A stretch of DNA of 32,515 bases from Pseudomonadaceae bacterium (GTDB taxonomy: Bacteria; Pseudomonadota; Gammaproteobacteria; Pseudomonadales; Halomonadaceae): contig JAAYGA010000145.1 in assembly GCA_012727935.1 (NCBI GenBank), positions 1 through 32,515 of the forward strand, given 5' to 3'. Numbering within the stretch: the first letter of the stretch is position 1; each line of letters opens with the position of its first letter. The translations under genes were made by a program, and so were the position numbers. The notes beneath the pieces were generated by a model. The model was given only the letters and a program-made list of their open reading frames with translations, did no database searches and was not told the DNA's origin. This document shows, one piece after another, positions 1 to 10,675 of the stretch.

Positions 1-60
1 AGTTGGGTAGTGGGCTATTAGCTTGTCGGGTAAATCAAAGTGAAAATCGCTGCGCTGCAT
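1..60 (-). CDS. queA: S-adenosylmethionine:tRNA ribosyltransferase-isomerase, N-terminal fragment (runs off left edge)
   Basis: Reverse complement of 1-60 reads MQRSDFHFDLPDKLIAHYPT, matching the typical QueA N-terminus (M..SDFxFDLPxxLIAxxP). Confidence 0.8.
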   Translation of the reverse strand, partial: MQRSDFHFDLPDKLIAHYPT

Positions 61-166
61 GGCGGCCTTAATAATGGTTGGCTAAGCTGGTGTTGATAAA
101 AGTTAAGTACAAGATTTTAACCTAGATAGCAGCAAAGGTCATTGCTGGCAATTATTCAGTTTATTA

Positions 167-203
167 CTAGGTAAGGATTCAGCTTGCCTAGCATTTATTT
201 TTT
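167..203 (+). terminator. Rho-independent terminator-like hairpin between queA and glcG
   Basis: ctaggtaag (167-175) / gattcag loop / cttgcctag (183-191), one G-T wobble, followed by catttatttttt. Confidence 0.6.
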
Positions 204-307
204 GCGGTGGCCTAGTTCATTTGGCCAGTTATATTTATTTTGGTTTAATGATGATTAAATACCAACAAATACTTCAATAAAAGGACGGGAATCCCGTATA
301 AAAACTA

Positions 308-733
308 ATGAAAACCACTATTTCACAATCAACTATTAGCTGGGAAGCTGCCCATACGGCTGTAGCAGCAGCAGTTAACGAAGCTGCTCAACTTGGTGTG
401 CTTATTAACGTAGCGGTTACCGACCCTTCAGGTAATCTTGTAGCATTTTTGCGGATGCCCGGTGCCTTCCCTCAGTCAATTAATATTGCTATTGATAAAG
501 CCTATACTGCTTCTGGGTTCGGCTTTCCAACCGCTGATTGGATGAAGGTGTTTGGAAATAATGAGGCCATGAAACTTGGTTTCTCTGCCCAACCACGCCA
601 TATAATCTTTGGGGGTGGCCTTCCCATTCGAATTGATGGCGAGCTAATTGGTGGTATTGGTGTATCGGGTGCATCAGAAGAGCAGGACGGAATTTGTGCT
701 AAAGCAGGATTAAATGCGATTGGTGCTAACTAA
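308..733 (+). CDS. GlcG/HbpS family (DUF336) heme-binding-like protein
   Basis: 141 aa [45 protein letters not shown] motifs typical of the GlcG/HbpS family. Confidence 0.85.
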   Translation: MKTTISQSTISWEAAHTAVAAAVNEAAQLGVLINVAVTDPSGNLVAFLRMPGAFPQSINIAIDKAYTASGFGFPTADWMKVFGNNEAMKLGFSAQPRHIIFGGGLPIRIDGELIGGIGVSGASEEQDGICAKAGLNAIGAN

Positions 734-736
734 CTA

Positions 737-762
737 CTAGCCGCTAATTCTAGCCGCTAATT
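737..762. repeat. Perfect 13-bp tandem duplication ctagccgctaatt x2
   Basis: ctagccgctaatt at 737-749 and again at 750-762, just after the glcG-like stop codon. Confidence 0.85.
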
Positions 763-775
763 AAATGAAGTAAAA

Positions 776-810
776 AAACCAAGCTAGCCATGACTAGTTT
801 GGTTTTATTT
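776..810. terminator. Bidirectional terminator between convergent glcG-like and yebC-like genes
   Basis: aaaccaagctag (776-787) / ccatga / ctagtttggttt (794-805), one wobble; A/T tracts on both sides. Confidence 0.75.
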
Positions 811-825
811 TCAGGTCTTTAAAAA

Positions 826-1545
826 CTATTCAAACACACCATTATGGTAAATTTGTGCCACGTCTTCTAAGTCGTTTAGCAAACCAACAAAGCGTTCAAA
901 ACTAGCAATGTCTTCACCGCCTACAGGGTGATCAGTTTGCGGCAGATAAGTAATTTCTTCTACTTCAAAATCAATGGCTGCATTCATTTCTGTTAAGGCA
1001 GTTTTAGTTTTAAAATATTCAGTTGGTGGCACTAACACAGTTACCATACCTTCTTCACAATCAATATCTGAAACATCAACGTCAGCTAACATCAATGCTT
1101 CTAAAGCAGCTTCTTCGTCTTCGCCAGCAAACACAAACATAGCGCGGTGATCAAACAAATAAGACACCGAGCCTGGGCTGCCTAGCTTGGCTTTGCACTT
1201 GGTAAAAATGCCGCGAATATCGCCAAAAGTGCGGTTAGCATTGTCAGTTAAAGCACTAATAAGCACCATACAACCACCAGGGCCAATGCCTTCATAAAGT
1301 GAGGGTTGGAAATCTTCGCCTGCACCCCCTTTGGCTTTATCAATGGCTTTTTCAAGTACGTGTGATGGCACTTGGTCTTTTTTTGCACGGTCAATTAAGC
1401 CACGCAAAGTAAGGTTAGCGGAAGGATCGGTGCCACCATTTTTAGCCGCCATATAAACTTCGCGGCCATAGCGTGAATAAACTTTGGTTTTAACAGCAGC
1501 CGTTTTGGCCATTGAAACTTTACGATTCTGGAATGCGCGACCCAT
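826..1545 (-). CDS. YebC/PmpR (YeeN-like) family DNA-binding regulator
   Basis: 239 aa; MGRAFQNRKVSMAKTAAVKTKVYSRYGREVYMAAKNGG...NLTLRGLIDRAKKDQVPSHVLEKAIDKAKG...GPGGCMVLI typical of the YebC/YeeN family. Confidence 0.9.
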   Translation of the reverse strand: MGRAFQNRKVSMAKTAAVKTKVYSRYGREVYMAAKNGGTDPSANLTLRGLIDRAKKDQVPSHVLEKAIDKAKGGAGEDFQPSLYEGIGPGGCMVLISALTDNANRTFGDIRGIFTKCKAKLGSPGSVSYLFDHRAMFVFAGEDEEAALEALMLADVDVSDIDCEEGMVTVLVPPTEYFKTKTALTEMNAAIDFEVEEITYLPQTDHPVGGEDIASFERFVGLLNDLEDVAQIYHNGVFE

Positions 1546-1739
1546 AGGAAATGACTTCTAGTAGTTGATGAAATTAAGAGGAAAAACTGCTTAATTGTAG
1601 CGTTTGCCTAGGTTGCTGTCTTCTATTACCAACAAGGCAAATGCCACTTAAGGCTTAATTTACTGTTAAACTATTTTACTAAGTGAGCACTATAAGTTCA
1701 CTTTAATAAGCTCGCACCAACAAGTAAGGAAAAATCGTT

Positions 1740-2726
1740 ATGTCGAATAGAATTAAGGTAGCAATTGCAGGTTATGGCAATTTAGGGCGGGGGGTTGAAT
1801 CTGCCCTTGCCCAAAATAAAGACATGCAACTGGTTGGCGTGTTTAGCCGCCGCAACCCAGACAGCGTTAGCCTGCTAAGTAAAGATGTGCCAGTTTATGC
1901 AATGGCCGACCTTGAGCAGTACCAAGATAAAGTAGACGTGATGATTTTATGTGGTGGCTCTAAATCCGACCTGCCTGAACAGTCACCTTATTTGGCACAA
2001 TTTTTTAATCTGGTAGATAGCTTTGATACCCATGCCAAGGTGAATGAACATTTTGATGCCTTAGATGCCGTTGCTCAAAAATCAGGCAAGGTTGCCTTGC
2101 TTTCAGTGGGCTGGGATCCGGGTCTGTTTTCTTTAAACCGTATGTTTGGTGAAACTGTGTTATCTGAAGGTGAAACCTATACTTTTTGGGGCAAGGGTTT
2201 AAGCCAAGGGCATTCCGATGCTGTACGCCGTGTGGCTGGTGTTAAGGCTGGCGTGCAATACACGCTGCCCTCAGAAGCTGCCATTGAGCGGGTGCGTGCC
2301 GGTGAGCAGCCACAATTAACCACCCGTGAAAAGCACGTTCGTGAATGCTATGTAGTGTTAGAAGCCGATGCCAGCGCCGATACCGTGCGTAATAGCATAG
2401 TCACCATGCCAGATTATTTTGCCGACTATGACACCAGCGTTCATTTTATTGACCAAGCTAGTTTTGATAAAGACCACACTAAAATGCCCCACGGTGGCTT
2501 TGTTATTCGTAGTGGTGTAACCGGTGCAGGCAACCAGCAAACCATTGAATATTCTTTGGCTTTGGGCAGTAATCCAGAATTTACTGCCAGTGTTTTGGTG
2601 GCCTATGCAAGGGCTGTGCATAAGTTAGCTGGCTTGGGTGAAGTGGGCGCTAAAACGGTATTTGATGTGCCGCCAGGTTTGCTTTCGCCTAAAACCCCTG
2701 CCCAGCTGCGTAAAGATTTATTGTAG
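1740..2726 (+). CDS. ddh: meso-diaminopimelate D-dehydrogenase
   Basis: 328 aa; N-terminal IKVAIAGYGNLGRGVESAL Rossmann motif, GVFSRR, ILCGGSKSDLPEQSP, SVGWDPGLFSLNR, HGGFVIRSG. Confidence 0.9.
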   Translation: MSNRIKVAIAGYGNLGRGVESALAQNKDMQLVGVFSRRNPDSVSLLSKDVPVYAMADLEQYQDKVDVMILCGGSKSDLPEQSPYLAQFFNLVDSFDTHAKVNEHFDALDAVAQKSGKVALLSVGWDPGLFSLNRMFGETVLSEGETYTFWGKGLSQGHSDAVRRVAGVKAGVQYTLPSEAAIERVRAGEQPQLTTREKHVRECYVVLEADASADTVRNSIVTMPDYFADYDTSVHFIDQASFDKDHTKMPHGGFVIRSGVTGAGNQQTIEYSLALGSNPEFTASVLVAYARAVHKLAGLGEVGAKTVFDVPPGLLSPKTPAQLRKDLL

Positions 2727-2780
2727 TTTTTAAGTTCTTTTTTAAAGCTTTAAGTTCTTATTTTAAGCTTTTTACTGGGT

Positions 2781-2812
2781 ATAGCAGCTTCTTTGGAGGC
2801 TGCTATTTTTTT
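2781..2812 (+). terminator. Terminator after ddh
   Basis: atagcagcttc (2781-2791) / tttg / gaggctgctat (2796-2806) then a T-tract. Confidence 0.8.
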
Positions 2813-2835
2813 CTTTTGAATTGTGGAAATAAAGG

Positions 2836-3681
2836 ATGAGTATGCGTCGTTTGTTGTTGGGTTTAGTGTTATTGGTGGTTGGTTTTTTTGGGGTTCAGGC
2901 AGCAAAACTTCCTGCCAATGAACTGGTTATTGCTAGCTGGAATATTCAACATTTGGGGCAAAGCTCTAAAAAAGATTACCAAGCTTTGGGTAAAATTGGT
3001 GCTAAGTTTGATTTTATTGCTGTGCAAGAAGTGATGAATATTGAAGGAATTGAAGCATTTAAAGCCGCTTTAGAAACCGCCACCGGCGAGCCTTGGCAGG
3101 CCATGTATTCGCATTTAATTGGCCGTTCAACTTATAAAGAAATGTATGCTTTTGTATGGCGCGAATCGGCAGTTGAATACCTTGATGGTGCTGTGGTTTA
3201 TTTAGACCCTGGTGATTTATTTGCTCGCGAACCCTATTCTGCGCGTTTTCGTAACTTAAAATCAGGCCAAGCCTTTGCTGCAAGTACGGTACACATTATC
3301 TATGGCAAACTTATTGGCGAACGCGTGGCAGAGCTGGAAGAGTTGGCTAGCTACTGGGGATTTTTAGAAGAAATTTATGAAAATACACCGGTTATGTTGA
3401 TGGGCGATTTTAATATGCCGCCTCGCCATAAGGGTTGGCAAACATTGAAAGATTTAGGTGTTGCACCTTTATTGGTTGAATCAATGGGTGCTACCACGCT
3501 TTCAACCCACGAGGGCAAATACGCTAACCTGTATGACAATATTTGGTTACGCCCTAACAGCTTGGCGGTGGGCGAGGTGGGTATAGTGAAGTTTCCGCAG
3601 CTGCTTGGCTTAACGCATAAGCAAGCTAGAAGCAGTGTGTCTGATCATGCGCCCATTTATATGCACCTACTTAAACCCTAG
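2836..3681 (+). CDS. Secreted endonuclease/exonuclease/phosphatase (DNase I-like) family protein
   Basis: 281 aa; hydrophobic N-terminal signal, WNIQHLG, QEVMNI, MGDFNMPP and SDHAPIY motifs of the EEP superfamily. Confidence 0.85.
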   Translation: MSMRRLLLGLVLLVVGFFGVQAAKLPANELVIASWNIQHLGQSSKKDYQALGKIGAKFDFIAVQEVMNIEGIEAFKAALETATGEPWQAMYSHLIGRSTYKEMYAFVWRESAVEYLDGAVVYLDPGDLFAREPYSARFRNLKSGQAFAASTVHIIYGKLIGERVAELEELASYWGFLEEIYENTPVMLMGDFNMPPRHKGWQTLKDLGVAPLLVESMGATTLSTHEGKYANLYDNIWLRPNSLAVGEVGIVKFPQLLGLTHKQARSSVSDHAPIYMHLLKP

Positions 3682-3720
3682 AGGGCAGCTTGCTAATAAA
3701 TTTTACTCATAAATAAAAAC

Positions 3721-3748
3721 AAGCCGCTACTAGAGCGGCTTATTTTTT
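3721..3748. terminator. Bidirectional terminator between convergent EEP-family gene and der
   Basis: aagccgct (3721-3728) / actag / agcggctt (3734-3741), A-rich upstream and T-tract downstream. Confidence 0.8.
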
Positions 3749-3764
3749 ATGATCGTTTATTACT

Positions 3765-5273
3765 TTATTTGCGGCGGCGCTTGCGGTCGGTGCGTGATTC
3801 TTTTGTTAGCTTTAACTGCCTTGCTTTGGATGCTTCACGGCTGTCTTTTTCGTTGGGGGTTGCATAGGGGTTTTCACCACTGCGGAACTCAAACCTTAAA
3901 GGCGTACCTGTTACCTTCAAAATTTTACGGAAGGTATTCATTAGGTAACGCTTATAGCTGGTAGGTAAGGCTGCGGTTTGATTACCATGCACCACAATAA
4001 TGGGCGGGTTTAGGCCACCTTGGTGAGCGTAACGCAGCTTAATGCGGCGGTTGTTAATCATGGGTGGCTGGTGTTCGCTAACCACGTCTTGCAGCAGGGT
4101 GGTTAAGCGGTTGGTTGACCAGTGGCTAGTGGCCGACTTGTAGGCTTTTTCAACTGAACGAAACAGCTCGCCCACGCCCGTACCGTGTAGTGCAGAAATG
4201 TAATGCACGTCGGCATAGTCAACAAATTCTAAGCGGCGGTCGATGTCTTTTTTAATCTTGTCACGGCTTTCTTGGTCTAGGTGATCCCACTTATTAACAG
4301 CAATCACCATGGCACGACCCGATTCCAACACAAAGCTTAGCAGGTGCAAATCTTGCTCGACTAACCCTGTGCGTGCATCAATTACCACCACAGCCACATT
4401 GCACTCTTTAATGGCTTGCAGGGTTTTAACAATCGAAAACTTTTCAGCAATTTCAGTGACGTTTTTACGGCGTCGAATACCGGCAGTATCAACGAGCGTA
4501 TAAGGCGTACCATTGCGCTCAAATGGAACAGTAATGGCATCACGTGTGGTGCCAGGCTGGTCAAAAACAATCACCCGTTCTTCACCTAGAATGCGGTTAA
4601 CTAGGGTTGATTTACCCACGTTAGGGCGACCAATAATGCCAAATTTTAATTGGCGTGCAGCGTGTTCTTTAGATTCTTTTTCTAAAACAACATCCTGTTC
4701 TTCAGGCGTTGGTTCTTCGTCTAGGTTAACTTCGCCCCAAACGGGTTCTTTAGGTGCAAGATCAACTTCAACCAAAGGCCCTAATAAGTCGTCTAGCAGC
4801 TGGGTAATCATGGTACTAACACCACGGTTATGCACGGCTGCAATCATAAAAGGATCAGTGTTCATGCCCAGTGCATAAAATTCAGCACTGTGGCTAAAAG
4901 CGTCAAGCCCGTCGGTTTTATTAACCACTAGGTAGGCTTTTTTATTGTGCTCACGCAAATACCTAGCAATCATTTCATCGGCTGCAGTCATACCTGAACG
5001 GGCATCAACAATGAACAATACTAAGTCAGCTTCTTGAATGGCCATTAAGGAATGGCGCGCCATTTCTGCATCTATGCCTTCTTCATCGCCACTAATACCA
5101 CCGGTATCTATAACGATATAAGGCCGCCCACCAACCTTACCTTCACCGTATTGGCGGTCGCGGGTAAGGCCAGGAAAGTCGGCAACCAAGGCATCACGGC
5201 TGCGTGTTAAACGATTAAAAAGGGTTGATTTGCCAACGTTAGGTCGGCCAACTAAAGCAATTACAGGAGTCAT
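3765..5273 (-). CDS. der: Ribosome biogenesis GTPase Der (EngA)
   Basis: 502 aa with two GTPase domains: [15 protein letters not shown] and [19 protein letters not shown] and NKWD, C-terminal KH-like domain. Confidence 0.98.
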   Translation of the reverse strand: MTPVIALVGRPNVGKSTLFNRLTRSRDALVADFPGLTRDRQYGEGKVGGRPYIVIDTGGISGDEEGIDAEMARHSLMAIQEADLVLFIVDARSGMTAADEMIARYLREHNKKAYLVVNKTDGLDAFSHSAEFYALGMNTDPFMIAAVHNRGVSTMITQLLDDLLGPLVEVDLAPKEPVWGEVNLDEEPTPEEQDVVLEKESKEHAARQLKFGIIGRPNVGKSTLVNRILGEERVIVFDQPGTTRDAITVPFERNGTPYTLVDTAGIRRRKNVTEIAEKFSIVKTLQAIKECNVAVVVIDARTGLVEQDLHLLSFVLESGRAMVIAVNKWDHLDQESRDKIKKDIDRRLEFVDYADVHYISALHGTGVGELFRSVEKAYKSATSHWSTNRLTTLLQDVVSEHQPPMINNRRIKLRYAHQGGLNPPIIVVHGNQTAALPTSYKRYLMNTFRKILKVTGTPLRFEFRSGENPYATPNEKDSREASKARQLKLTKESRTDRKRRRK

Positions 5274-5278
5274 GATTT

Positions 5279-6442
5279 TTATTTCTTAAGGGTGAAAAGC
5301 CCAAGGCGGCCACGTATGGAATGTATCAGTAATTTGTTATTACTTACGACGGGAGTGGCACGAATACCGTCTAAATCAAAGCTTTTACGACCCGTTATTT
5401 CGCCAGTTTGTGCATCAAGTAGGTGCAAATAACCTTGATAATCAGCAACCACTAAGCTTTGTTCTAAAATAACTGGCTCGGTTAAATCACGGCCATAAAG
5501 TGCGTCTTGTATCCACAAACTGCTACCGCTGAACAAATCTAATGCATGAATACGGCTGGCTTCATCAACAATAATGACTTGGTTATTGAAGATAACCGGC
5601 GCATGAAAACTGGAAATGTCTTTATACCAACGGCTGCGCCCTGTGAAAGGGTCTAGGGCGTGGGTTTGTCCTTGGTAGCTATTAACAAACAGCATACCTT
5701 GTGCTTGCTTCACTTGGCCTCGAACATCCACCAAGCGTTCAATGTCGGTGCGGCCTTCGGGCTGGGCAATGCGTGTTTCCCAACGCACTTGACCCGTGGT
5801 GTTATCAATAGCAACCAGTTTGCCATTAGCAAAGCCAGTAAAGCTTTGTAGGCTGGTTAGGGTGGGGGTTGCTGTGCCACGCAAAGTAAGCGAGGGCATT
5901 AACGCATCGTAAGTCCATAACTGGCGGCCCGTGTTGGCATCCAAACCAGCTAAACGGCCATCGGCGGCTAATACAACCAGCAGATCACCCAAGACTTGCG
6001 GCGCACTTAAGGCTTCACTAGACAGGTTCACGCGCCAATTAAAAGCACCCGTGCGAGCATTTAGCGCAAGCAGTTCACCATTTTGAGTGGCTAAATAAAC
6101 ATTGCCCCGAGCAAGCGTTAAACCGGCACTAACACCTTTCTCTAGTTGTTGCGACCAAAGTAAATCAGATTTAAAAAAGCCGCCCAGCGATAAATCAAAA
6201 GCCTGTACTAAACCCTGTGCATCGGCTGCTACCAATAGATCGCCTTCTAATGCAGGCGTTAATTGGTAGCCACGCCAACGCTCACCATAACCTGAGTTGT
6301 CTTGCCACTCGCTAACCAGCGTGCTTTGGTTGCTATGAATTGGCAATTTGGCAGGTGGGTATTGTGGGTCTGGTAAGCTACTGCAGCCTGCCAAAAATAA
6401 AGCTAGGCCTACAGCAGCCCCTTTTAAAAGGGTTCTGGGCAT
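5279..6442 (-). CDS. bamB: Outer membrane protein assembly factor BamB (lipoprotein, PQQ-like beta-propeller)
   Basis: 387 aa; lipobox LFLAGCSS, repeated GxLxALDAxTGxxxW motifs; sits between der and yfgM. Start overlaps the yfgM stop (TAATG). Confidence 0.95.
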   Translation of the reverse strand: MPRTLLKGAAVGLALFLAGCSSLPDPQYPPAKLPIHSNQSTLVSEWQDNSGYGERWRGYQLTPALEGDLLVAADAQGLVQAFDLSLGGFFKSDLLWSQQLEKGVSAGLTLARGNVYLATQNGELLALNARTGAFNWRVNLSSEALSAPQVLGDLLVVLAADGRLAGLDANTGRQLWTYDALMPSLTLRGTATPTLTSLQSFTGFANGKLVAIDNTTGQVRWETRIAQPEGRTDIERLVDVRGQVKQAQGMLFVNSYQGQTHALDPFTGRSRWYKDISSFHAPVIFNNQVIIVDEASRIHALDLFSGSSLWIQDALYGRDLTEPVILEQSLVVADYQGYLHLLDAQTGEITGRKSFDLDGIRATPVVSNNKLLIHSIRGRLGLFTLKK

Positions 6443-7086
6443 TAAGCGTCCCCGTGGGCAGCAAGTGAATCTAGCTTCATTTCAACTAAAGGCGTTGATT
6501 CACCCGCCGAACGGCTGGCATCTAAAGCGCGTTGATAAGCTTGACGGGCTTGCAATGCATCACCTTTGCTCATTAACAAATCGCCACGCAAAGATTGAAA
6601 ATCTGCCGTGAAACCACCAGCATCGGCTATGTCTAATAAGCTTAATGCTTCTTCAACTTTTTCTTGCGAATTTAAAATGCGTGCTAAACGTAAACGCACA
6701 ACCAGTTCAATGGCATCAACCTTGGTTGAATTTAGTGCGGCACGTAGGTGGGCTTGCGCTTCATCAAGCTCGTCACGTTCAACGGCTAAACGGGCAGCAA
6801 ACAGGCGTGCGTAATCTGAATAAACACTGCCGTCAAAGTTGCTGGTTAAACGTTCAATAAGGGCATCGGCTTGCTGCTGTCGCGCATCGCCGGTGGTGTT
6901 CATTACCACCTGATTTAATTCGGTATAAAGCTGTGAAGCCGTTTCAGCTTGGCTTAGTTGGTGATTCTCCCAACCTTTCCAACCACCCACACCCGCTATA
7001 GCGACCACAGCACCGATAATCATCGATTTACCGTTTTTGCTCCACCACTCTTTCAGAGATTCTAGTTGCTCTTCTTCGCTACGCAT
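6442..7086 (-). CDS. yfgM: YfgM family tetratricopeptide/ancillary SecYEG translocon protein
   Basis: 214 aa; EEEQLESLKEWWSKNGKSMIIGAVVAIAGVGGWKGW N-terminus, TM helix plus TPR; hisS-yfgM-bamB-der order. Confidence 0.93.
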   Translation of the reverse strand: MRSEEEQLESLKEWWSKNGKSMIIGAVVAIAGVGGWKGWENHQLSQAETASQLYTELNQVVMNTTGDARQQQADALIERLTSNFDGSVYSDYARLFAARLAVERDELDEAQAHLRAALNSTKVDAIELVVRLRLARILNSQEKVEEALSLLDIADAGGFTADFQSLRGDLLMSKGDALQARQAYQRALDASRSAGESTPLVEMKLDSLAAHGDA

Positions 7087-7140
7087 AAATAAGCCTATAA
7101 AATGGTTTAATCTGCAAAATGTTGGCTATCTTAACTTAGG

Positions 7141-8427
7141 TCATCTGCTTTGCAAATGCTGGTGTATAAATCCAGCTAACTCGCTTAGCGCCACTTCATT
7201 TTGCTCTTTGTCTTCTCTTAAATGTTTAACACTGGCCACGCCCTGAGATATTTCATTTTCACCCAGCAAAATAGCCAGTTGTGCGCCTGATTTATCGGCA
7301 CGTTTTATTTGTTGCTTGAAACTGCCACCACCACAGTGGGTTAAAATTCTTAATGTGGGTTGTTCGCTACGCAAGCGTTCGGCTAGAAGCAATGCATAAA
7401 CATCGGCACCCTGACCTGAAGCCGCCAAGTAAACATCCAGCTGTTGTTGTAATTCAACAGGGAAAGCATCTAAAGTTTCTAGCAATAAAACCAAGCGTTC
7501 CACGCCCATTGCAAAACCCACGGCTGGGGTTGCCTTGCCGCCTAGCTGTTCAACGAGCGCATCGTATCTGCCACCTGCACAAACTGTGCCTTGTGCGCCT
7601 AAAGCGGTGGTTGTCCATTCAAATACTGTTTTGCTGTAGTAATCTAGGCCGCGCACTAACAAGGGGTTAAGCGTGTAAGTAACGCCTGCGGCATCTAAAA
7701 ACTGGCAAAGACCGGCAAAATGTTGCCGACTTTCATCATCTAAGTAATGATCAAATGCCGGTGCGCCTTCAATAATTTTTTGGGTGCTTGCCGATTTTGA
7801 ATCTAAAATTCTTAGTGGATTAGTGGCTAGGCGGCGTTGGCTGTCTTCGTCTAATTCATCATAAAAATCTTGCAAATAAGTGGTTAATGCTTGGCGGTAA
7901 TCGGCACGGGCTTCAGCACTTCCTAGGGTGTTAAGTTCTAGGGTTAGGTGATCAAGAATACCTAGTTCACGCCACAAACGTACTGTAAGAAGAATAAGCT
8001 CGGCATCAATATCAGGCCCATTTAAACCAAATGTTTCTACGCCAATTTGGTGAAACTGGCGGTAGCGGCCTTTTTGTGGGCGTTCGTGGCGAAACATAGG
8101 ACCTTGATACCAAAGGCGCTGCTGTTGGTTATAAAGCAAACCGTGTTCTTCGGCAGCACGCACACAGCCAGCGGTTCCTTCAGGGCGCAGGGTTAGGCTG
8201 TCACCATTTCTGTCCTCAAAGGTATACATTTCTTTTTCAACAATGTCGGTTACTTCGCCAATCGAGCGTTTAAACAGGGCGGTTTGTTCAACAATGGGCA
8301 TCCGAATTTCTTGGTAACCATAGCGAGCTAAGAGTTCACGCACCGTTTTTTCTAAATATTGCCAACCTGGGCTTGCTTCTGGAAGTAGGTCGTTCATGCC
8401 ACGAATTGCTTGGATCTTTTTTGCCAC
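7141..8427 (-). CDS. hisS: Histidyl-tRNA synthetase
   Basis: 428 aa; [68 protein letters not shown]. Confidence 0.98.
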   Translation of the reverse strand: MAKKIQAIRGMNDLLPEASPGWQYLEKTVRELLARYGYQEIRMPIVEQTALFKRSIGEVTDIVEKEMYTFEDRNGDSLTLRPEGTAGCVRAAEEHGLLYNQQQRLWYQGPMFRHERPQKGRYRQFHQIGVETFGLNGPDIDAELILLTVRLWRELGILDHLTLELNTLGSAEARADYRQALTTYLQDFYDELDEDSQRRLATNPLRILDSKSASTQKIIEGAPAFDHYLDDESRQHFAGLCQFLDAAGVTYTLNPLLVRGLDYYSKTVFEWTTTALGAQGTVCAGGRYDALVEQLGGKATPAVGFAMGVERLVLLLETLDAFPVELQQQLDVYLAASGQGADVYALLLAERLRSEQPTLRILTHCGGGSFKQQIKRADKSGAQLAILLGENEISQGVASVKHLREDKEQNEVALSELAGFIHQHLQSR

Positions 8428-8502
8428 GGAATACTTTCCTGTTAACTTTTTTGTTGGTTTGCTTAATTAGCTTATTGTTTGCTTTTTGTTAGCTTAAGTT
8501 AG

Positions 8503-9627
8503 TTAGCTGCGTGCTAATAGCTGGTCTAAAGCCGCTTGCTTTACTGCCGCTTTGTCACGAATCATTACTTCTAGCTGGTCGACTAAATTGTCGCTGGTTA
8601 ATTTACTCACCGGCTTGCCGTCAAGGTAAATTAAATGCTGTGGCTCACCACCGGTTAGGCCAAGGTCTGCTTCACGCGCTTCACCAGGGCCATTAACCAC
8701 ACAACCAATAATCGCGACATCCAGCGGTGTTAATAAGTCTTCAACACGCTGCTCTAGTTCGTTCATGGTGGCAACCACGTCAAAATTTTGTCTGGAACAA
8801 CTAGGGCAGGCAATAAAGTTAATACCCTTATTGCGTAAACGCAGGCTTTTTAGTAAATCAAAGCCCACTTTTACTTCTTCAACTGGGTCGGCTGCTAAAG
8901 AAATTCTAAGCGTATCGCCTATGCCTTCCATTAATAAAATACCAAGGCCAACCGTGGATTTAACTGTGCCTGAACGCAGGCCACCGGCTTCGGTAATGCC
9001 TAGGTGTAAGGGTTGCTCTATGCGCTTGGCTAGCTGGCGGTAAGCTTCTACAGCCATAAAAACATCAGACGCTTTAACGCTAATTTTGTATTCTTGGAAA
9101 TCTAAACGGTCTAGGTAATCGGCATGGCGCATGGCCGATTCAACCAAGGCGGCAGGTGTTGGTTCGCCATATTTTTTTTGCAGGTCTTTTTCTAAAGAGC
9201 CAGCATTTACACCTATGCGTATAGAAATGCCTTTATCACGCGCCGCCGCCACCACTTCACGCACACGGTCTTCACGGCCAATATTGCCAGGGTTTATGCG
9301 TAAGCAATCAACGCCTAATTCCGCAGTACGCAAGGCTATTTTGTAATCAAAATGAATATCGGCAATCAGTGGAGTATTGACTAGCTTGCGAATTTGCCCA
9401 AAGGCTTCAGCGGCTTCCATGCTAGGGACAGAAACACGCACTAGATCAACTCCGGCTTGTTCCATCTTTTGAATTTGTGCAACCGTGGCAGCAACATCGC
9501 AAGTTTCAGTGTTAGTCATACTTTGCACACTAATGGGGGCATCGCCACCCACTAGCACAGAACCAACACTGATTTGACGAGATAAGCGGCGCTTAATTGG
9601 AGAAAGGTGTTGCATGGTTGGTATCAA
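8503..9627 (-). CDS. ispG: 4-hydroxy-3-methylbut-2-enyl diphosphate synthase (flavodoxin), Fe-S enzyme
   Basis: 374 aa; [54 protein letters not shown]. Confidence 0.98.
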   Translation of the reverse strand: MIPTMQHLSPIKRRLSRQISVGSVLVGGDAPISVQSMTNTETCDVAATVAQIQKMEQAGVDLVRVSVPSMEAAEAFGQIRKLVNTPLIADIHFDYKIALRTAELGVDCLRINPGNIGREDRVREVVAAARDKGISIRIGVNAGSLEKDLQKKYGEPTPAALVESAMRHADYLDRLDFQEYKISVKASDVFMAVEAYRQLAKRIEQPLHLGITEAGGLRSGTVKSTVGLGILLMEGIGDTLRISLAADPVEEVKVGFDLLKSLRLRNKGINFIACPSCSRQNFDVVATMNELEQRVEDLLTPLDVAIIGCVVNGPGEAREADLGLTGGEPQHLIYLDGKPVSKLTSDNLVDQLEVMIRDKAAVKQAALDQLLARS

Positions 9628-9639
9628 ACCCTTTAAAAA

Positions 9640-10638
9640 TTATTCAACTGTAACGGAGGCAAAGCCGTTAGAACGAATGCGTGATTTAAAATCAAAGGCT
9701 TGGCCAGCATAAAAAATCTTAGCAACCGTACCGTTTCCAAACACAACTCGGAAGGGTGGCTTGCCTTCTAACACTACCTGATCATCTGCCTGCATCAAGG
9801 AAGCATGTAACATTCGACCAGTATCGTCTTTCACTTCAACCCAGCACTCGTTAGTAAAGCTTAAGGCGACTAAGGAATTATTACTGGCCGTTGCTGCGGC
9901 AAGGTCGCCACTTATAAACTTAGCCGGTACTTTGGGTGGCGGTGCAGCCACAGCTTGTTCTTCTTTAACAACCACCGGCTTGGCAACTGGTTGTTCTGTT
10001 ACTGCTGGCTGAACTTGTAGTTTTTCAGCAGCCAGCTGAAGTGCTTTTTCTTCATCAGCAGTCAGCTGATCAGCTTTTTTTGGCTCTGTTGCAACCGGTT
10101 TAATGGCAGGGGCTTGGTCCATTTTTACAGGTGCCACAATAGTGTTGCCGTCTAAGGTGTCAACTTGAATGCCTTGACTGCTAACATTGGGCAGCGGTTC
10201 TGCTGATCGGCTTTGCCACCAAATAATAATAATTGCGACTAAAGCAATAATGACAATTAAGCTTAATAGCTTAAAAAGCCAGCTGCTGGTGTTTTTTTCA
10301 GGCTTCATCACTTCAACAGGCTGGTGTATTTCTTGCTTAGTTAATTCAGGATGGTGTACCGCAAAACAGCGCAATACTTCGTCGGCATCAATTTCTAGAA
10401 AACGTGCATAGGCACGCAAATAGCCTTTTATAAACGTTACGCTGTGCAAGGGTTCAAAGTTTTCATTTTCTAAGGCTGGCACATAAAGCGGTAAGAAATT
10501 AAGCTTTTTAGCCACATCTTCTTTGGTTAAGCCTTTTGCTTCGCGCGCTTTTTTTAGCAGCTCGCCGGGGCGACTGCATTCAACTTCAGCTACTTTTTCT
10601 GCTGCTTGTTGCGGGTCATTCGTTTGCTGTTCTGTCAT
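9640..10638 (-). CDS. rodZ: RodZ-like cytoskeleton/cell-shape protein (HTH plus TM plus periplasmic DUF4115 domain)
   Basis: 332 aa; PGELLKKAREAKGLTKEDVAKKLNF HTH, single TM, A/V/P/K-rich linker, C-terminal FTNECWVEVKDDTGRMLHASL. Confidence 0.93.
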   Translation of the reverse strand: MTEQQTNDPQQAAEKVAEVECSRPGELLKKAREAKGLTKEDVAKKLNFLPLYVPALENENFEPLHSVTFIKGYLRAYARFLEIDADEVLRCFAVHHPELTKQEIHQPVEVMKPEKNTSSWLFKLLSLIVIIALVAIIIIWWQSRSAEPLPNVSSQGIQVDTLDGNTIVAPVKMDQAPAIKPVATEPKKADQLTADEEKALQLAAEKLQVQPAVTEQPVAKPVVVKEEQAVAAPPPKVPAKFISGDLAAATASNNSLVALSFTNECWVEVKDDTGRMLHASLMQADDQVVLEGKPPFRVVFGNGTVAKIFYAGQAFDFKSRIRSNGFASVTVE

Positions 10639-10675
10639 AGCCTTTGGAATCCTCGTTTACAGAATCTTCCTGATT

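Noticed and set aside
3749-3964. 71-aa plus-strand ORF with Cys-rich N-terminus over the 3' end of der
   Set aside because: Overlaps the der C-terminal coding region; starts inside the terminator T-tract region and shows no family features.
4513-4878. 121-aa plus-strand ORF (and 4309-4503, 4382-4570) inside der
   Set aside because: Shadow ORFs of a highly conserved GTPase gene.
7353-7670. 105-aa plus-strand ORF antisense to hisS
   Set aside because: No recognisable domain; hisS coding evidence is overwhelming.
9900-10150. Possible repeat/CRISPR-like pattern in rodZ (recurrent cagctg/tgctttttc words)
   Set aside because: No regular repeat-spacer periodicity; it is the codon-level echo of the A/V/K/P/Q-rich RodZ linker.
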